From contig JAHFUM010000003.1 of assembly GCA_023265135.1 (NCBI GenBank), positions 117,335-181,334 on the forward strand: 64,000 nt of DNA, in the 5' to 3' direction. The notes beneath the pieces are model-generated. The model did no database searches. It was not told the origin of the DNA and worked only from the letters and a program-made list of their open reading frames with translations. Position numbers and translations under genes: made by a program. The stretch comes from Nitrosarchaeum sp. (GTDB taxonomy: Archaea > Thermoproteota > Nitrososphaeria > Nitrososphaerales > Nitrosopumilaceae). Shown one piece after another: positions 1 through 8,157 of the stretch. Position 1 is the stretch's first letter. Every line of letters begins with the position of its first letter.

Positions 1-258
1 CAGAAAAATCGTGATGACTCAAAATTACTTGATCCTAATGAAGTGAAAATGTCAATTCATTATACTTTTGAGAGATGGACACGTCTTCAAAATCTTGCTT
101 ACAAATTAGGTAAAGAAAAAGCATCAATTACAGAATATGAGAAAGTTACTTTGATCAGTTTACATCTTAATGGAAATCTTTTTTTGTTTAGTACTGACCC
201 AAATACAGATTATATGAAGATAATTTCTAAAATTAATTCCACAATTACAGAGGTCTAA
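1..258 (+). CDS. Conserved thaumarchaeal protein, C-terminal part (5' end outside window)
   Basis: The reading frame is open from base 1, so only the C-terminal 85 residues are seen. No domain of known function is recognised. The visible part resembles the last two-thirds of the 120-residue protein at 16391-16753: both have LGK-x-K, then an EY-x-x-V motif, then a hydrophobic stretch ending in ST and a final amphipathic helix. The two are probably members of one lineage-specific family. The ATG at 43 is internal to the open frame and is probably not the start. Function is unknown. Confidence 0.65.
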   Translation, partial: QKNRDDSKLLDPNEVKMSIHYTFERWTRLQNLAYKLGKEKASITEYEKVTLISLHLNGNLFLFSTDPNTDYMKIISKINSTITEV

Positions 259-340
259 AATTAATTCTTTCAAAGAACTAACCTACCACTGCTGAATGAA
301 ATAAAGAATTCAAAAAATGTTGAAGTTTAAGGAAATTTGA

Positions 341-1048
341 TCAATAGAGTTTTTTCTTACGAATTTTAGCACTTTTTTGTTCTAATTGATCAATTTTGTG
401 TAAAAATACAGGATCAAGTTTTATTTTAGATAATGATTCAGCAGATAATTTAACAGTATTTGCATCAAGAGAGATGTTTATTTTTGGGAGATTTTTTTCT
501 AACCAAAATTTCATTACTTTATCTTCTAATTTGTAATCTCTAAAACCTGCTGGAAATCGTTTTGTTATATGAACTAACAAAGTTCTATCTTTGAATACTG
601 CTTTTGATTCAAACAATCTTGTCTCATCAGCATAAACACTTTCAAACAGATTTCCGGTGATTTCATCTGAAAGTAAATTCATTTTTGAGATTTTTCGAAT
701 CAATTCAAGAAAATGTAAAAATTCATGTGCCAAAATTGCATGAATTGTTCCTTTAAGACCGTATGCAACCAGTGGGGCAGAGATCTGAATTACAACATGA
801 AATTTATCATCAAAAAATATCGGGATAGTACGAGCAAATAATATTCCAAATTCATAAGAATTTGGATTTGGAGTTGAAATAACAATTGATGGATCTACAT
901 AAGCAGCAGGATAACGTATTCCAGATGCTTTTTCAATCCTATTGATACCATCTACAATGATAGGAAAACGTTTTACAACAAGATCATAGACATCGTCAGG
1001 GATTAATCCCTTAAGATGCGCTTCCTTAACTTGCATTAATGGATCCAA
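341..1048 (-). CDS. Putative zinc metallopeptidase-like protein (HEFLH motif)
   Basis: A 235-residue protein with no signal peptide. Near the middle it carries HEFLHFLE, which fits the HExxH zinc-binding signature of metallopeptidases, preceded by a hydrophobic helix (GTIHAILA) as in minimal gluzincin folds. A possible third ligand, Glu in YADETRLFE, lies about 30 residues later. The C-terminus is lysine-rich. The motif is seen directly; proteolytic activity is an inference. It lies upstream of no obvious partner, being the last gene of a minus-strand run with Pus10 and SRP54. Confidence 0.6.
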   Translation of the reverse strand: MDPLMQVKEAHLKGLIPDDVYDLVVKRFPIIVDGINRIEKASGIRYPAAYVDPSIVISTPNPNSYEFGILFARTIPIFFDDKFHVVIQISAPLVAYGLKGTIHAILAHEFLHFLELIRKISKMNLLSDEITGNLFESVYADETRLFESKAVFKDRTLLVHITKRFPAGFRDYKLEDKVMKFWLEKNLPKINISLDANTVKLSAESLSKIKLDPVFLHKIDQLEQKSAKIRKKKLY

Positions 1049-1087
1049 TGTATCCTCTCGAGAAAATTGAATGTAAAAAGGTTGATT

Positions 1088-1189
1088 CTATCTGGATTTT
1101 GGCTTCCCGGATTTCGCTGTCTTTTTTCTACGTCGATCAGCCCTTTGATCTGCATGTCTCTTATGTTTACCCTTTTTTCGTATTGGCAT
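1088..1189 (-). CDS. Small very basic protein, 33 aa
   Basis: The minus-strand frame begins MPIRKKGKHKRHADQRADRR and ends in KSGKPKSR. About half its residues are Lys, Arg or His, and there are no cysteines. It sits between Pus10 and the HEFLH protein in the same orientation, starting 35 bases after the Pus10 stop. The composition suggests RNA or ribosome binding, like small archaeal ribosomal proteins, but no family is recognised. The clean start and stop, base composition and location inside a translation and RNA-modification cluster support a real gene. Confidence 0.6.
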   Translation of the reverse strand: MPIRKKGKHKRHADQRADRRRKKTAKSGKPKSR

Positions 1190-1224
1190 GATTAATGTGA
1201 AAAACAGGCATTAGTTAATTGTTA

Positions 1225-2376
1225 TCATTTTAGGTTAATTTCAAGAAAATCAAATGTAATACAAGTACATTTATCATTCATGATTTGACAAATTCCAGGA
1301 AACACATCATCACCATCTACAAATCGTTTTACAGGCAGCCCACCTTCTGCTTTAATAAATAAAGTAAAACAGTCTTTTGCATTTTTTTTGTATTTTAAAG
1401 CAGAAATAATCTTTTCAGACCTTTTTCCAGATTTTTCATAGATCACCACAGGTCCACTGAGAATACTCTTTAATTTCTTCATAGTGCCGGATTTAATTTC
1501 ATTAGTTGTAGAGATTTTCAATTCTATTAATGAAGTGAATTTAATAGGTGGTTTTGGAAGTTCAGAAATTATTTTACAGTTGTGTATGACAATAGAATCA
1601 GATATTATTTTTCTTGGTATAGAAAGATTTCTTTTGAATGGGTTTTGAAGTTTTACAAAAAATGGTCGTCCAGAACCTAAAACCAGACTAGATTTATCTT
1701 CACCACCAATCCAAGTAAATTTTGCTGTTGTTCCCCCAAATTTGTTAAAAAGAAATTCAGAAATTTTGCCTTCAACACTATCATATTCAGAAATACCGTG
1801 AAAACAACAGATTCTGCATCCTTTTCCAGAACAATTAGCACATGATTTTTGTTTTTGAGGTAATTCTCTATTCGATTTGGTATATCGTCCATGAAATAAA
1901 ATGGGTTTTGAGCGTAGTTGACATGATTCATCTTTAAAATTAATTGTAAAAGTAAGTTCGGGGTTTAGAAAATCTATTCTTTTCTTTGTTTTTTTAGTAA
2001 ATCGTTTTCCAAGTTCTTTGGTAATATCAGTTTTAACACTATCTATTCCCTTCAGTTTGTATTTTGATCTTATGTAATCATCGCGGTCTATTATGGATGG
2101 TTTAATTAAAGCTCCAACAACAATAGAAGAATAATCATATTTTGAAGAAACATCGAACATTAATTTCAAATATGGGGTAAGATTATCTAAAAGATTTTTA
2201 CAAATAAAACATTTTTTGGCAGGTTTACTTAAAGATAATTTTAATTTTTTCCCAAGTAATTTGTTAGATGACAGATTCATTTGTTTTGAAAAAAGCCTCC
2301 CTAAACAGCTATCACATAATTCATAATCTTTCTGAATTTGATTTGCAAGAGGAATAATTTCTTTAAGAGTAATCAT
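1225..2376 (-). CDS. pus10: tRNA pseudouridine synthase Pus10
   Basis: A 383-residue protein matching archaeal Pus10, which makes pseudouridine at tRNA positions 54 and 55 of the T loop. The N-terminal THUMP-like part holds zinc-type cysteines (CDSCLGR near residue 21 and CFICKN near residue 56, then CANC and CRICC near 180-190). The catalytic half holds the conserved block EGKISEFL, then WIGGEDKSS and GSGRPFFVKLQNP. The length is close to other archaeal Pus10 proteins. It follows SRP54 on the minus strand with a gap of 34 bases, so co-transcription is likely. Confidence 0.9.
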   Translation of the reverse strand: MITLKEIIPLANQIQKDYELCDSCLGRLFSKQMNLSSNKLLGKKLKLSLSKPAKKCFICKNLLDNLTPYLKLMFDVSSKYDYSSIVVGALIKPSIIDRDDYIRSKYKLKGIDSVKTDITKELGKRFTKKTKKRIDFLNPELTFTINFKDESCQLRSKPILFHGRYTKSNRELPQKQKSCANCSGKGCRICCFHGISEYDSVEGKISEFLFNKFGGTTAKFTWIGGEDKSSLVLGSGRPFFVKLQNPFKRNLSIPRKIISDSIVIHNCKIISELPKPPIKFTSLIELKISTTNEIKSGTMKKLKSILSGPVVIYEKSGKRSEKIISALKYKKNAKDCFTLFIKAEGGLPVKRFVDGDDVFPGICQIMNDKCTCITFDFLEINLK

Positions 2377-2410
2377 ATTAATTTCTAATTTTTAACAAAC
2401 AAACAAGATC

Positions 2411-3736
2411 CTAACCGAATCCCATTCGACGGAGTGTACCTTGCATTTGTCTGCCTTTTGATGCCTTCATCATGCTCTTTGAATTTTTATAATTTTTGAG
2501 GAGTTCCTTTACTTCATGTTCTGGCCATCCAGAACCTCTTGAAATTCTTTTAATTCTAGATGCATTAATTATGTCAGGATCTGCCTTTTCTGTCTTAGTC
2601 ATACTTTGAATAATGAATCTCCATTTTGATATTCTTCCTTCCATCTGATCTAATTGATCATCTTTTACCATACCTGAAAGACCAGGCATGTTATCAAGAA
2701 ATCCTTTTAGCGAGCCTACTTTGGTAACTTCTTCCAACTGATAAAAAAAATCATCCATGTTCATTTTTCCACTAGAAATTCGTTTTAATCGGACATCATC
2801 TCCTTCATTTTCTAATCTTTTTGCCAAATCCAAAACTGCTTGAATGTCACCCATTCCAAGTAATCTACCTACAAATCGAGTTGGGGAAAACTTTTCTAAA
2901 TCATCAATTCTTTCTCCTGTTCCAACATACATGATTTGAGCACCGGTTGCTGCAGAGGCTGCGATTGCACCACCGCCTTTTGCAGAACTATCTAATTTTG
3001 TAATAATAATTCCACCCACAGGAATTGTTTTATGAAATGCTTCAGCTTGATTAAAACATTGTTGGCCAATAGTTCCATCAATAACAAGGATTGCAAGATC
3101 AGGAACCGCAACTTTGTAAATTTGTTGCATTTCAGCCAATAGATCTTTTTCTTCTTTATGTCGCCCAGCTGTATCGATTATTATTACGTCTAAAGGTAGC
3201 GCTTCAAAATATTTCAAACCATTTTTGACTATGTCAGGAGAATCTTTGTTGTTTGGTTCACCATGTACTTCAACATTTGATTTTTCACACATTGTTTGTA
3301 ATTGAACTAATGCTCCAGGGCGATATGTATCAGCCCCTATTACACCGACTTTGTAACCCTGTTTAGTTAGAAATTTAGCAAGTTTAGCAGTTACGGTTGT
3401 TTTTCCGCTTCCTTGAATTCCAAGCAGGATAATTTTATTTTGTTTACCAGGTTTGAAATCAAAATTGGTTTCTTTGCCTAACAACTTTGCAAGTTCTTCA
3501 TATAATATTTTTACAATATGATCTTTTCTGGAAAGCCCAGGTGGAGGTGTTTCATTTAACGAACGGGCTTCTAATTGCTTGGTAATTTCTAGAACCAGCC
3601 TCACATTGACATCCGATTGCAATAATGCTCTCTGGACATCTTTTGATAATTCTTTGATAAGTTCCTCATCTATACTAGAAGATTTTATGATTTTCTTTAT
3701 TGCATCACGAAGATTATTCTTTAGGCTATCAAGCAT
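2411..3736 (-). CDS. srp54: Signal recognition particle 54 kDa protein (SRP54, Ffh family)
   Basis: A 441-residue GTPase of the signal recognition particle. It binds 7S RNA and signal sequences and delivers ribosomes to the membrane receptor FtsY. The order is the N helical bundle (about 1-90), the G domain with P-loop GIQGSGKTT at 106-113 followed by DTAGRH and TKLD, and the methionine-rich M domain (from about 300) with GMGD and the basic helix ending RRMGFG. Its start overlaps the end of the upstream PP-loop gene by 8 bases, suggesting translational coupling. SRP19 is at 25985-26284. Confidence 0.96.
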   Translation of the reverse strand: MLDSLKNNLRDAIKKIIKSSSIDEELIKELSKDVQRALLQSDVNVRLVLEITKQLEARSLNETPPPGLSRKDHIVKILYEELAKLLGKETNFDFKPGKQNKIILLGIQGSGKTTVTAKLAKFLTKQGYKVGVIGADTYRPGALVQLQTMCEKSNVEVHGEPNNKDSPDIVKNGLKYFEALPLDVIIIDTAGRHKEEKDLLAEMQQIYKVAVPDLAILVIDGTIGQQCFNQAEAFHKTIPVGGIIITKLDSSAKGGGAIAASAATGAQIMYVGTGERIDDLEKFSPTRFVGRLLGMGDIQAVLDLAKRLENEGDDVRLKRISSGKMNMDDFFYQLEEVTKVGSLKGFLDNMPGLSGMVKDDQLDQMEGRISKWRFIIQSMTKTEKADPDIINASRIKRISRGSGWPEHEVKELLKNYKNSKSMMKASKGRQMQGTLRRMGFG

Positions 3737-4418
3737 TGTAATTTGGCCTCGCTTCCACTATTTCAAACCTTCCTCTATAGCCATCCCAAATTTTCCTTCC
3801 TTGAATTATTTTAATTTCATGTAAAAAAAGAGGACAGTTAACTACAAATGTTTCTGCCTCCCCGCCTTCAAAATTTAAATTAAAACCAAATTTTTGTGAG
3901 AGATTGTAAAGATTAACAATGTCGCTTTTTGTAATTATTTTTCCAAGCCATGAATCATCTAATCCACCAGATGAAACACTTGTAATAATGAAGAGAAAAT
4001 TCGACGACAGTAATTCATTCATGTACTCTATTGGATTACGATTCCATAGTGGCGCTATTGATTTAAGATTCAACTTGTTGCATAAATTTTCAAATTTTTC
4101 TTTTTGAAATTGACTTTGAATACCACCGTGTACTATTCCCTCTATTTTATATTCATCAATGCTTTGGATCAGAATTTTTTCTAATGCGTTTATTTCATTT
4201 TTAGTTTCATCGAATTCAGATTCAATTGTTAGTTGAGGAATTTGCATAGATTGAGATTGAAGATATGTCCAGTGCAAATTTGGATGATGTAATAGATGAC
4301 TTTCATCAGATTTTGGAAAAATACTCAGAAGACATTTTATTTCATGACCTTGTTTTTTTGCCAAGAAAATTGAATATGTGCTATCCTTTCCACCTGAAAA
4401 AAGAGATGCTAATTTCAT
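3729..4418 (-). CDS. dph6: PP-loop ATPase, diphthine-ammonia ligase (Dph6) family
   Basis: A 229-residue protein beginning MKLASLFSGGKDSTYS, where SGGKDS is the PP-loop that adenylates substrates. The later GGIQSQFQKEKFENLC region and the ending EGGEAETFVVNCPLF are typical of the archaeal Dph6/MJ0570 family. Dph6 amidates diphthine to diphthamide on the conserved His of elongation factor 2. The assignment to diphthamide synthesis is by family; related paralogues of unknown role exist. It is first in the run with srp54 and pus10. Start at the ATG that places the PP-loop at residue 8, as usual. Confidence 0.85.
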   Translation of the reverse strand: MKLASLFSGGKDSTYSIFLAKKQGHEIKCLLSIFPKSDESHLLHHPNLHWTYLQSQSMQIPQLTIESEFDETKNEINALEKILIQSIDEYKIEGIVHGGIQSQFQKEKFENLCNKLNLKSIAPLWNRNPIEYMNELLSSNFLFIITSVSSGGLDDSWLGKIITKSDIVNLYNLSQKFGFNLNFEGGEAETFVVNCPLFLHEIKIIQGRKIWDGYRGRFEIVEARPNYNA

Positions 4419-4819
4419 CTTAAAAATAACTCAATAAACCTTTCAAGAAGAGATGTAGGATGCTTCATTACTCATAATCCTCATCATACATCAGACGGCT
4501 TTTCCGCTCATCATCAGCATCCATACTAACTTCTGGTACGCATTATTTTAGTTATGGATATTGGTTATGGGCATTTATAACACAAATTCTCTGGAAACAT
4601 GTCATTGTAATTACTAGACAGTAGTCAAATATATCCCATAATGAAACAATTTAGTAATCACAGGATCTGAATAAATTTGCATATAACATCCACTAGCAGA
4701 TAAGAAATGAATTTTTTAAAATTTGTCTATTCAATCTTTCAATAGAAATATAAAATTTAGAACAATATCAAGATAGAACAAAAATCTAAAGAATTTTATC
4801 ATAATAAATAATCAACGTA
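4419..4819. other. Intergenic region, about 400 bases
   Basis: This gap separates the minus-strand dph6/srp54 run from the plus-strand TPM/LemA pair, so it should hold two divergent promoters. A minus-strand micro-ORF lies at 4468-4524 (listed separately). A loose inverted repeat, TCTATT then AATAGA with a 9-base spacer, lies near 4725-4745. Otherwise it is AT-rich with nothing convincing; no tRNA or obvious structured RNA is visible. Confidence 0.5.
4468..4524 (-). CDS. Possible micro-ORF, 18 aa, acidic
   Basis: The minus-strand frame encodes MDADDERKSRLMYDEDYE and stops. It is strongly charged and non-random in composition, ending in an Asp/Glu/Tyr tail. A TATA-like TTATAAATG lies about 50 bases upstream. 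No ribosome-binding site is obvious. It may be a small protein gene or chance; only conservation in related genomes would tell. Confidence 0.25.
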   Translation of the reverse strand: MDADDERKSRLMYDEDYE

Positions 4820-5635
4820 ATGATGAAAAAATTTCAGATCATGATTATTGCTTTACTAATCACAATATCGTTGGTTTCTCAATCATATGCACAACAAACT
4901 GCAATTGGATCTCGTCCTGCCTATGTGTATGATAATGCAAATGTGATAAGTGATGAATATGAGTCGCTATTAGACAACTATCTAAGAAAGGTAGATGATT
5001 CAACTTCAGTTGAGATTGTCATCTGGACCACTCCTAGTTTCTATGGTCATGGAATCAAAAAGGACAATCAAGAAATTCATGATAGGGATATGCTTGCACA
5101 TTATATCTTCAATGATGTCTCTTTAAGTGGCATAAAGGGAATAGGCAAAGCAGGTAAAGATAATGGCATTTTGATTCTATTATCAAAAGAACGTGATGAG
5201 TCAGGTAGCTCTATGAGAATTGAAATTGGCAAAGGATTAGAGGGAAATATTACAGATGGTACTGCAGGAGCAATATTGGATTCTTATCTGGTTCCAGCTA
5301 GGCAAGCATTTGAAGAAACAAATGATGTGGAGATTTTTGATGAGGCTTTTTTGAATACTATAATAGTTCTATCTGAGAAAGCAGGATATTCAGAAAGTGA
5401 TCCTAATCATGTTGCTTCTGAACCATTAGAAAATCAAGATCAATCAGAATTTGACAAAATAGTACCGCTTCTTCCTTTTATTATCGTGTTTATTATCGTG
5501 TTTATCATTTCACGTAAACGAAGAGGTGGGGGATATTTCGGTGGGTTTGGAGGTGGTGGATTTGGAGGAGGATTTGGAGGAGGAGGATCTGGTGGCGGTG
5601 GTGGAGGCTCTGGAGGGGGCGGAGCAGGAAGATAA
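4820..5635 (+). CDS. TPM-domain membrane protein (YgcG family) with glycine-rich tail
   Basis: A 271-residue protein with a signal peptide (about 1-24, ending SYAQQ), a TPM domain (about 30-190, with YVYDNANVIS near its start and DNGILILLS in the centre), one transmembrane helix (about 212-232) and a tail after RKRRGGG made almost only of Gly, Phe and Ser. This is the usual architecture of YgcG/TPM proteins, whose domain has been linked to phosphatase activity and photosystem repair in plants. It is followed 40 bases later by lemA, its common genomic partner. The role in archaea is unknown. Confidence 0.88.
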   Translation: MMKKFQIMIIALLITISLVSQSYAQQTAIGSRPAYVYDNANVISDEYESLLDNYLRKVDDSTSVEIVIWTTPSFYGHGIKKDNQEIHDRDMLAHYIFNDVSLSGIKGIGKAGKDNGILILLSKERDESGSSMRIEIGKGLEGNITDGTAGAILDSYLVPARQAFEETNDVEIFDEAFLNTIIVLSEKAGYSESDPNHVASEPLENQDQSEFDKIVPLLPFIIVFIIVFIISRKRRGGGYFGGFGGGGFGGGFGGGGSGGGGGGSGGGGAGR

Positions 5636-5675
5636 CACAATAAAATAATATGACCCTAATGATTAGAGAAGATGC

Positions 5676-6287
5676 TTGATAAGCAAGAAAATAATCGTCG
5701 TAACTGTAGGAATTGTAATTATTGCCATAATCGTGGGTTTACTTTATTCAATGTATTTTTCTGGATACAATTCTGCACAGATTAAAGACGAAGTGATAAA
5801 AAAATATGCGGCAGATGTAGACGTTCAGTTGCAACGACGATATGATTTGATTCCAAACCTGGTTCAATCAGTAAAGGGATACATGCAATTTGAAAAAGGC
5901 GTACTTGAGGAAATCACAAAACTACGTTCTCAATGGCAAACATCTGTAAACACGGGTGAAAAAGTACAGCTTAGTAACCAAATCGAACAGACTTTGAGCA
6001 AAATAATCCTAACATATGAAAACTACCCAGATTTAAAAGCAGATTCTACAGTTACAAGACTAATGGATGAGCTTGCAGGAACCGAAAATAGAATTTCTGT
6101 GGCAAGAACGTATTACAATGACGGAGTACGAGACTTTAACATAAACATCAGAACATTCCCAAATAACGTGTTTAATGAAAGTGGATTTCTTGGATTAAAT
6201 CCATGGGGGTTAAAACAATATCCTGCATATGAGGCAATATCACAAGCACAGACAACAGTTCCAAAAGTGGATTTAATCAACCCATGA
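5676..6287 (+). CDS. lemA: LemA family protein
   Basis: A 203-residue protein with one N-terminal transmembrane helix (about 5-28) and a LemA helical domain: the block DVQLQRRYDLIPNLVQSVKGY (about residues 49-69) is the family hallmark, and the FNINIRTFPNN region near the end is also typical. The start is TTG (then ATA AGC AAG), weakly preceded by a purine-rich stretch. The pairing with the upstream TPM gene is widespread in bacteria and archaea, so the two are probably one transcription unit. The molecular function is not established. Confidence 0.9.
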   Translation: MISKKIIVVTVGIVIIAIIVGLLYSMYFSGYNSAQIKDEVIKKYAADVDVQLQRRYDLIPNLVQSVKGYMQFEKGVLEEITKLRSQWQTSVNTGEKVQLSNQIEQTLSKIILTYENYPDLKADSTVTRLMDELAGTENRISVARTYYNDGVRDFNINIRTFPNNVFNESGFLGLNPWGLKQYPAYEAISQAQTTVPKVDLINP

Positions 6288-6484
6288 TTTTAAAACACAT
6301 TTTATGCAATAATGTATTAAAGTATTAAAATCAATTAGAGTTTGCATCAATATAGGAATAAATTTTTGTATTAGATATCTAGTAATGATAACCTAATGAT
6401 CTAGAGAATAAAAAATCACAAAAATTTTAAAACAGAGATTGATTGAGTGGCTATCATTATTTTTCATTTGTTGTAAATAAATAA

Positions 6485-6823
6485 TCATTCAGAAAACTTT
6501 TGCCAAAGTCTAACAATTTTGTCTTCAATCTTTACATGTTCTAATTTGTAAGTTAATTCTCCATCTCTATAAGCAATTACAATTTCAAATGTCCAATTTT
6601 TATAATAGCTTTCATCTAGACCCTCAAGTGTTCTAACTACTTTGGTTTTTTTAATTATCTTCAATTCTTCCAATTTTCTTACTTTTCTATATGTGGTGGA
6701 TAATGGGATGTTTAGAGAATTAGAAATTTGTAGAATGGTAAGTTCAGTATTTGACACTAGTTTAATTATTTCTCTACTTTGTTCATCTGATAAGATAGAA
6801 ATGATTTCACTTGTATAGTCCAT
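6485..6823 (-). CDS. Winged helix-turn-helix transcriptional regulator (ArsR-like)
   Basis: A 112-residue protein whose first 60 residues form a winged helix: ILSDEQSREIIKLV, then LTILQISNSLNIPLSTTYRK as helix-turn-helix, then KLEELKIIKKTK leading into the wing. The rest has no recognised ligand domain and no cysteine metal site. It starts one base after the stop of the 88-residue membrane protein gene, so the two are surely co-transcribed and the regulator may control its own operon or respond to a membrane signal. Confidence 0.8.
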   Translation of the reverse strand: MDYTSEIISILSDEQSREIIKLVSNTELTILQISNSLNIPLSTTYRKVRKLEELKIIKKTKVVRTLEGLDESYYKNWTFEIVIAYRDGELTYKLEHVKIEDKIVRLWQKFSE

Positions 6824-6824
6824 T

Positions 6825-7091
6825 TCAGCTTCGTTTCACCGCTAATATTAAAACAATAAAACCTACAATACCGATTCCTTCCTGTATCATTTCACCAAAA
6901 ACATCTTGCTGCAGAAATTCTACTACATCTCCAATTATTGTATCCCCTATAACAATTAAAGAGAACCCAAGAGCAAGTAATGCCATGGGGCGATATTTTG
7001 TTTTCTTGAATGCCTTTACAGCAATAAACACAAGTATGAATCCCACAATCAAGTGAAATGCCATTAACGCATAGTGAATTTCAACTGACAT
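6825..7091 (-). CDS. Small membrane protein, 88 aa
   Basis: Three predicted transmembrane helices (about 8-25, 33-53 and 70-85), the first ending in a Lys-rich loop (KAFKKTKYRP). It has no recognisable catalytic motif. It is upstream of and adjacent to the winged-helix regulator at 6485-6823 (gap of one base), a membrane-protein and DNA-binding-protein pairing common in Thaumarchaeota. Function unknown. Confidence 0.7.
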   Translation of the reverse strand: MSVEIHYALMAFHLIVGFILVFIAVKAFKKTKYRPMALLALGFSLIVIGDTIIGDVVEFLQQDVFGEMIQEGIGIVGFIVLILAVKRS

Positions 7092-7189
7092 CTTCTTTTG
7101 TATGCTAATCTACATTTAATTAATATCTTCCATTCTCATTTTTTAAAAATGATAGTAATCTATTATATACAATTTTACTCATACAAATC

Positions 7190-7645
7190 ATGAAATCAAA
7201 AGCAATGAAGTCATCCATAATCTCAATGGTGTTTTTGATGCTAGCTACAGGAGTTCTGTATCTCTTTGTATCTACTCAAGAAATTGCTGATGCAAGTCAA
7301 GAATTCAAAGAAAATGCAGGTAAACCACAAGAGTTTAAGAGTGGAGCTTTTATTGAAACCGCATTTTTTGCTGCAGTTGGTGCTGCATACATTCCAATTG
7401 GATTGTGGGCAACGATCACCAAACATACCAGTAAGGTGCCTTATATTTTGGCAATAGGTGGCTCTCTGGCTCTGATATGTCTATATGTATTATCTAGAAA
7501 TGTAGACATTCCACTTGTGGGTCAACAAGACGATGTCGGTTTTATTGACATTCTGAGCAAAGTTCTTCAAGGCGGCATCATAGTTGTTTCAGTATACATC
7601 ATAGTCTCCATTAGAAAAGAAAAGAAAGCTAGTTTATTAGTATAA
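7190..7645 (+). CDS. Membrane protein, 151 aa
   Basis: Four likely membrane helices (about 8-27, 55-75, 84-103 and 122-143), ending in a Lys-rich tail. No known family is recognised. It is divergent from the 88-residue membrane protein operon, with about 98 bases between start codons. A strong hairpin overlaps its stop codon (see terminator at 7629-7668). Function unknown. Confidence 0.7.
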   Translation: MKSKAMKSSIISMVFLMLATGVLYLFVSTQEIADASQEFKENAGKPQEFKSGAFIETAFFAAVGAAYIPIGLWATITKHTSKVPYILAIGGSLALICLYVLSRNVDIPLVGQQDDVGFIDILSKVLQGGIIVVSVYIIVSIRKEKKASLLV

Positions 7646-7668
7646 ACTAGTTTCTTTATTTTTTATTT
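7629..7668 (+). terminator. Hairpin plus T-rich tract overlapping a stop codon
   Basis: CTAGTTTAT (7629-7637), a 4-base loop, then ATAAACTAG (7642-7650): a perfect 9-bp stem, followed by a T-rich run. The arrangement is like an intrinsic terminator. The stop codon of the membrane protein lies inside the stem. Archaeal termination mainly needs the T-tract, so the hairpin may instead stabilise the mRNA 3' end. Confidence 0.55.
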
Positions 7669-7715
7669 TAAAATACATAGAATGGTTTTTGAGTAATTTT
7701 AGTTAAACAAACTAA

Positions 7716-7868
7716 TTGAATGATTTCATCGCCAAGTGTAGAAAATGTAAAAGCGAAACTAAAATACACGATCAAGGACCACGAACAGATTTAGAATATC
7801 GGCAATACATCAAAACATACAAGATAGAATGCAAGTGCGGTAAAAATGACTGGGAGTGGTTATCGTAG
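7716..7868 (+). CDS. Small zinc-ribbon-like protein, 50 aa
   Basis: Start TTG, immediately after an in-frame TAA. The product begins MNDFIAKCRKCKSETKIHD, carries CRKC near residue 8 and CKCG near residue 41, and ends DWEWLS. Two Cys pairs about 30 residues apart fit a one-zinc ribbon. There is no identifiable family. Just upstream lies an inverted repeat, TAGTT-AAACA-AACTA (7700-7714), which may be an operator. The Cys spacing and clean ends support a real gene. Confidence 0.55.
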   Translation: MNDFIAKCRKCKSETKIHDQGPRTDLEYRQYIKTYKIECKCGKNDWEWLS

Positions 7869-8157
7869 AACAGTATTAAAAAAAAGAGTTTGAAAAATTA
7901 GCACTAGGAAAAAATTCTATTTTAATTTAAATACTGAAATTACAGTTTATGAAATAGGTCAAAAAAGATAACTTGATGATTGGCGAGGAATTAATAAAAA
8001 AACTCATACAACGTCAAGCAAAAGTAACATAACAAACAAATGAGTCATATAGTTATTCTAAAACAGTAAACGATGTTTTAAGAAAATCGTTATTGTAATT
8101 ATTAATTAGAATGTTTTTTTAAAAATCATTTTTTTAAATTTAGAGTAGAATATCCAG
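7869..8157. other. Intergenic region, about 290 bases
   Basis: AT-rich gap between the small zinc protein and the end of the convergent metal ATPase gene. A possible 18-residue reading frame (MIGEELIKK...) begins near 7977, but it has no supporting signal. Nothing else is recognised. Confidence 0.4.

Noticed and set aside
4725..4745. TCTATT ... AATAGA inverted repeat
   Set aside because: Six-base AT-rich arms with a 9-base spacer are likely by chance.
5440..5640. Minus-strand proline-rich frame
   Set aside because: Antisense of the glycine-rich tail of the TPM protein; no start signal.
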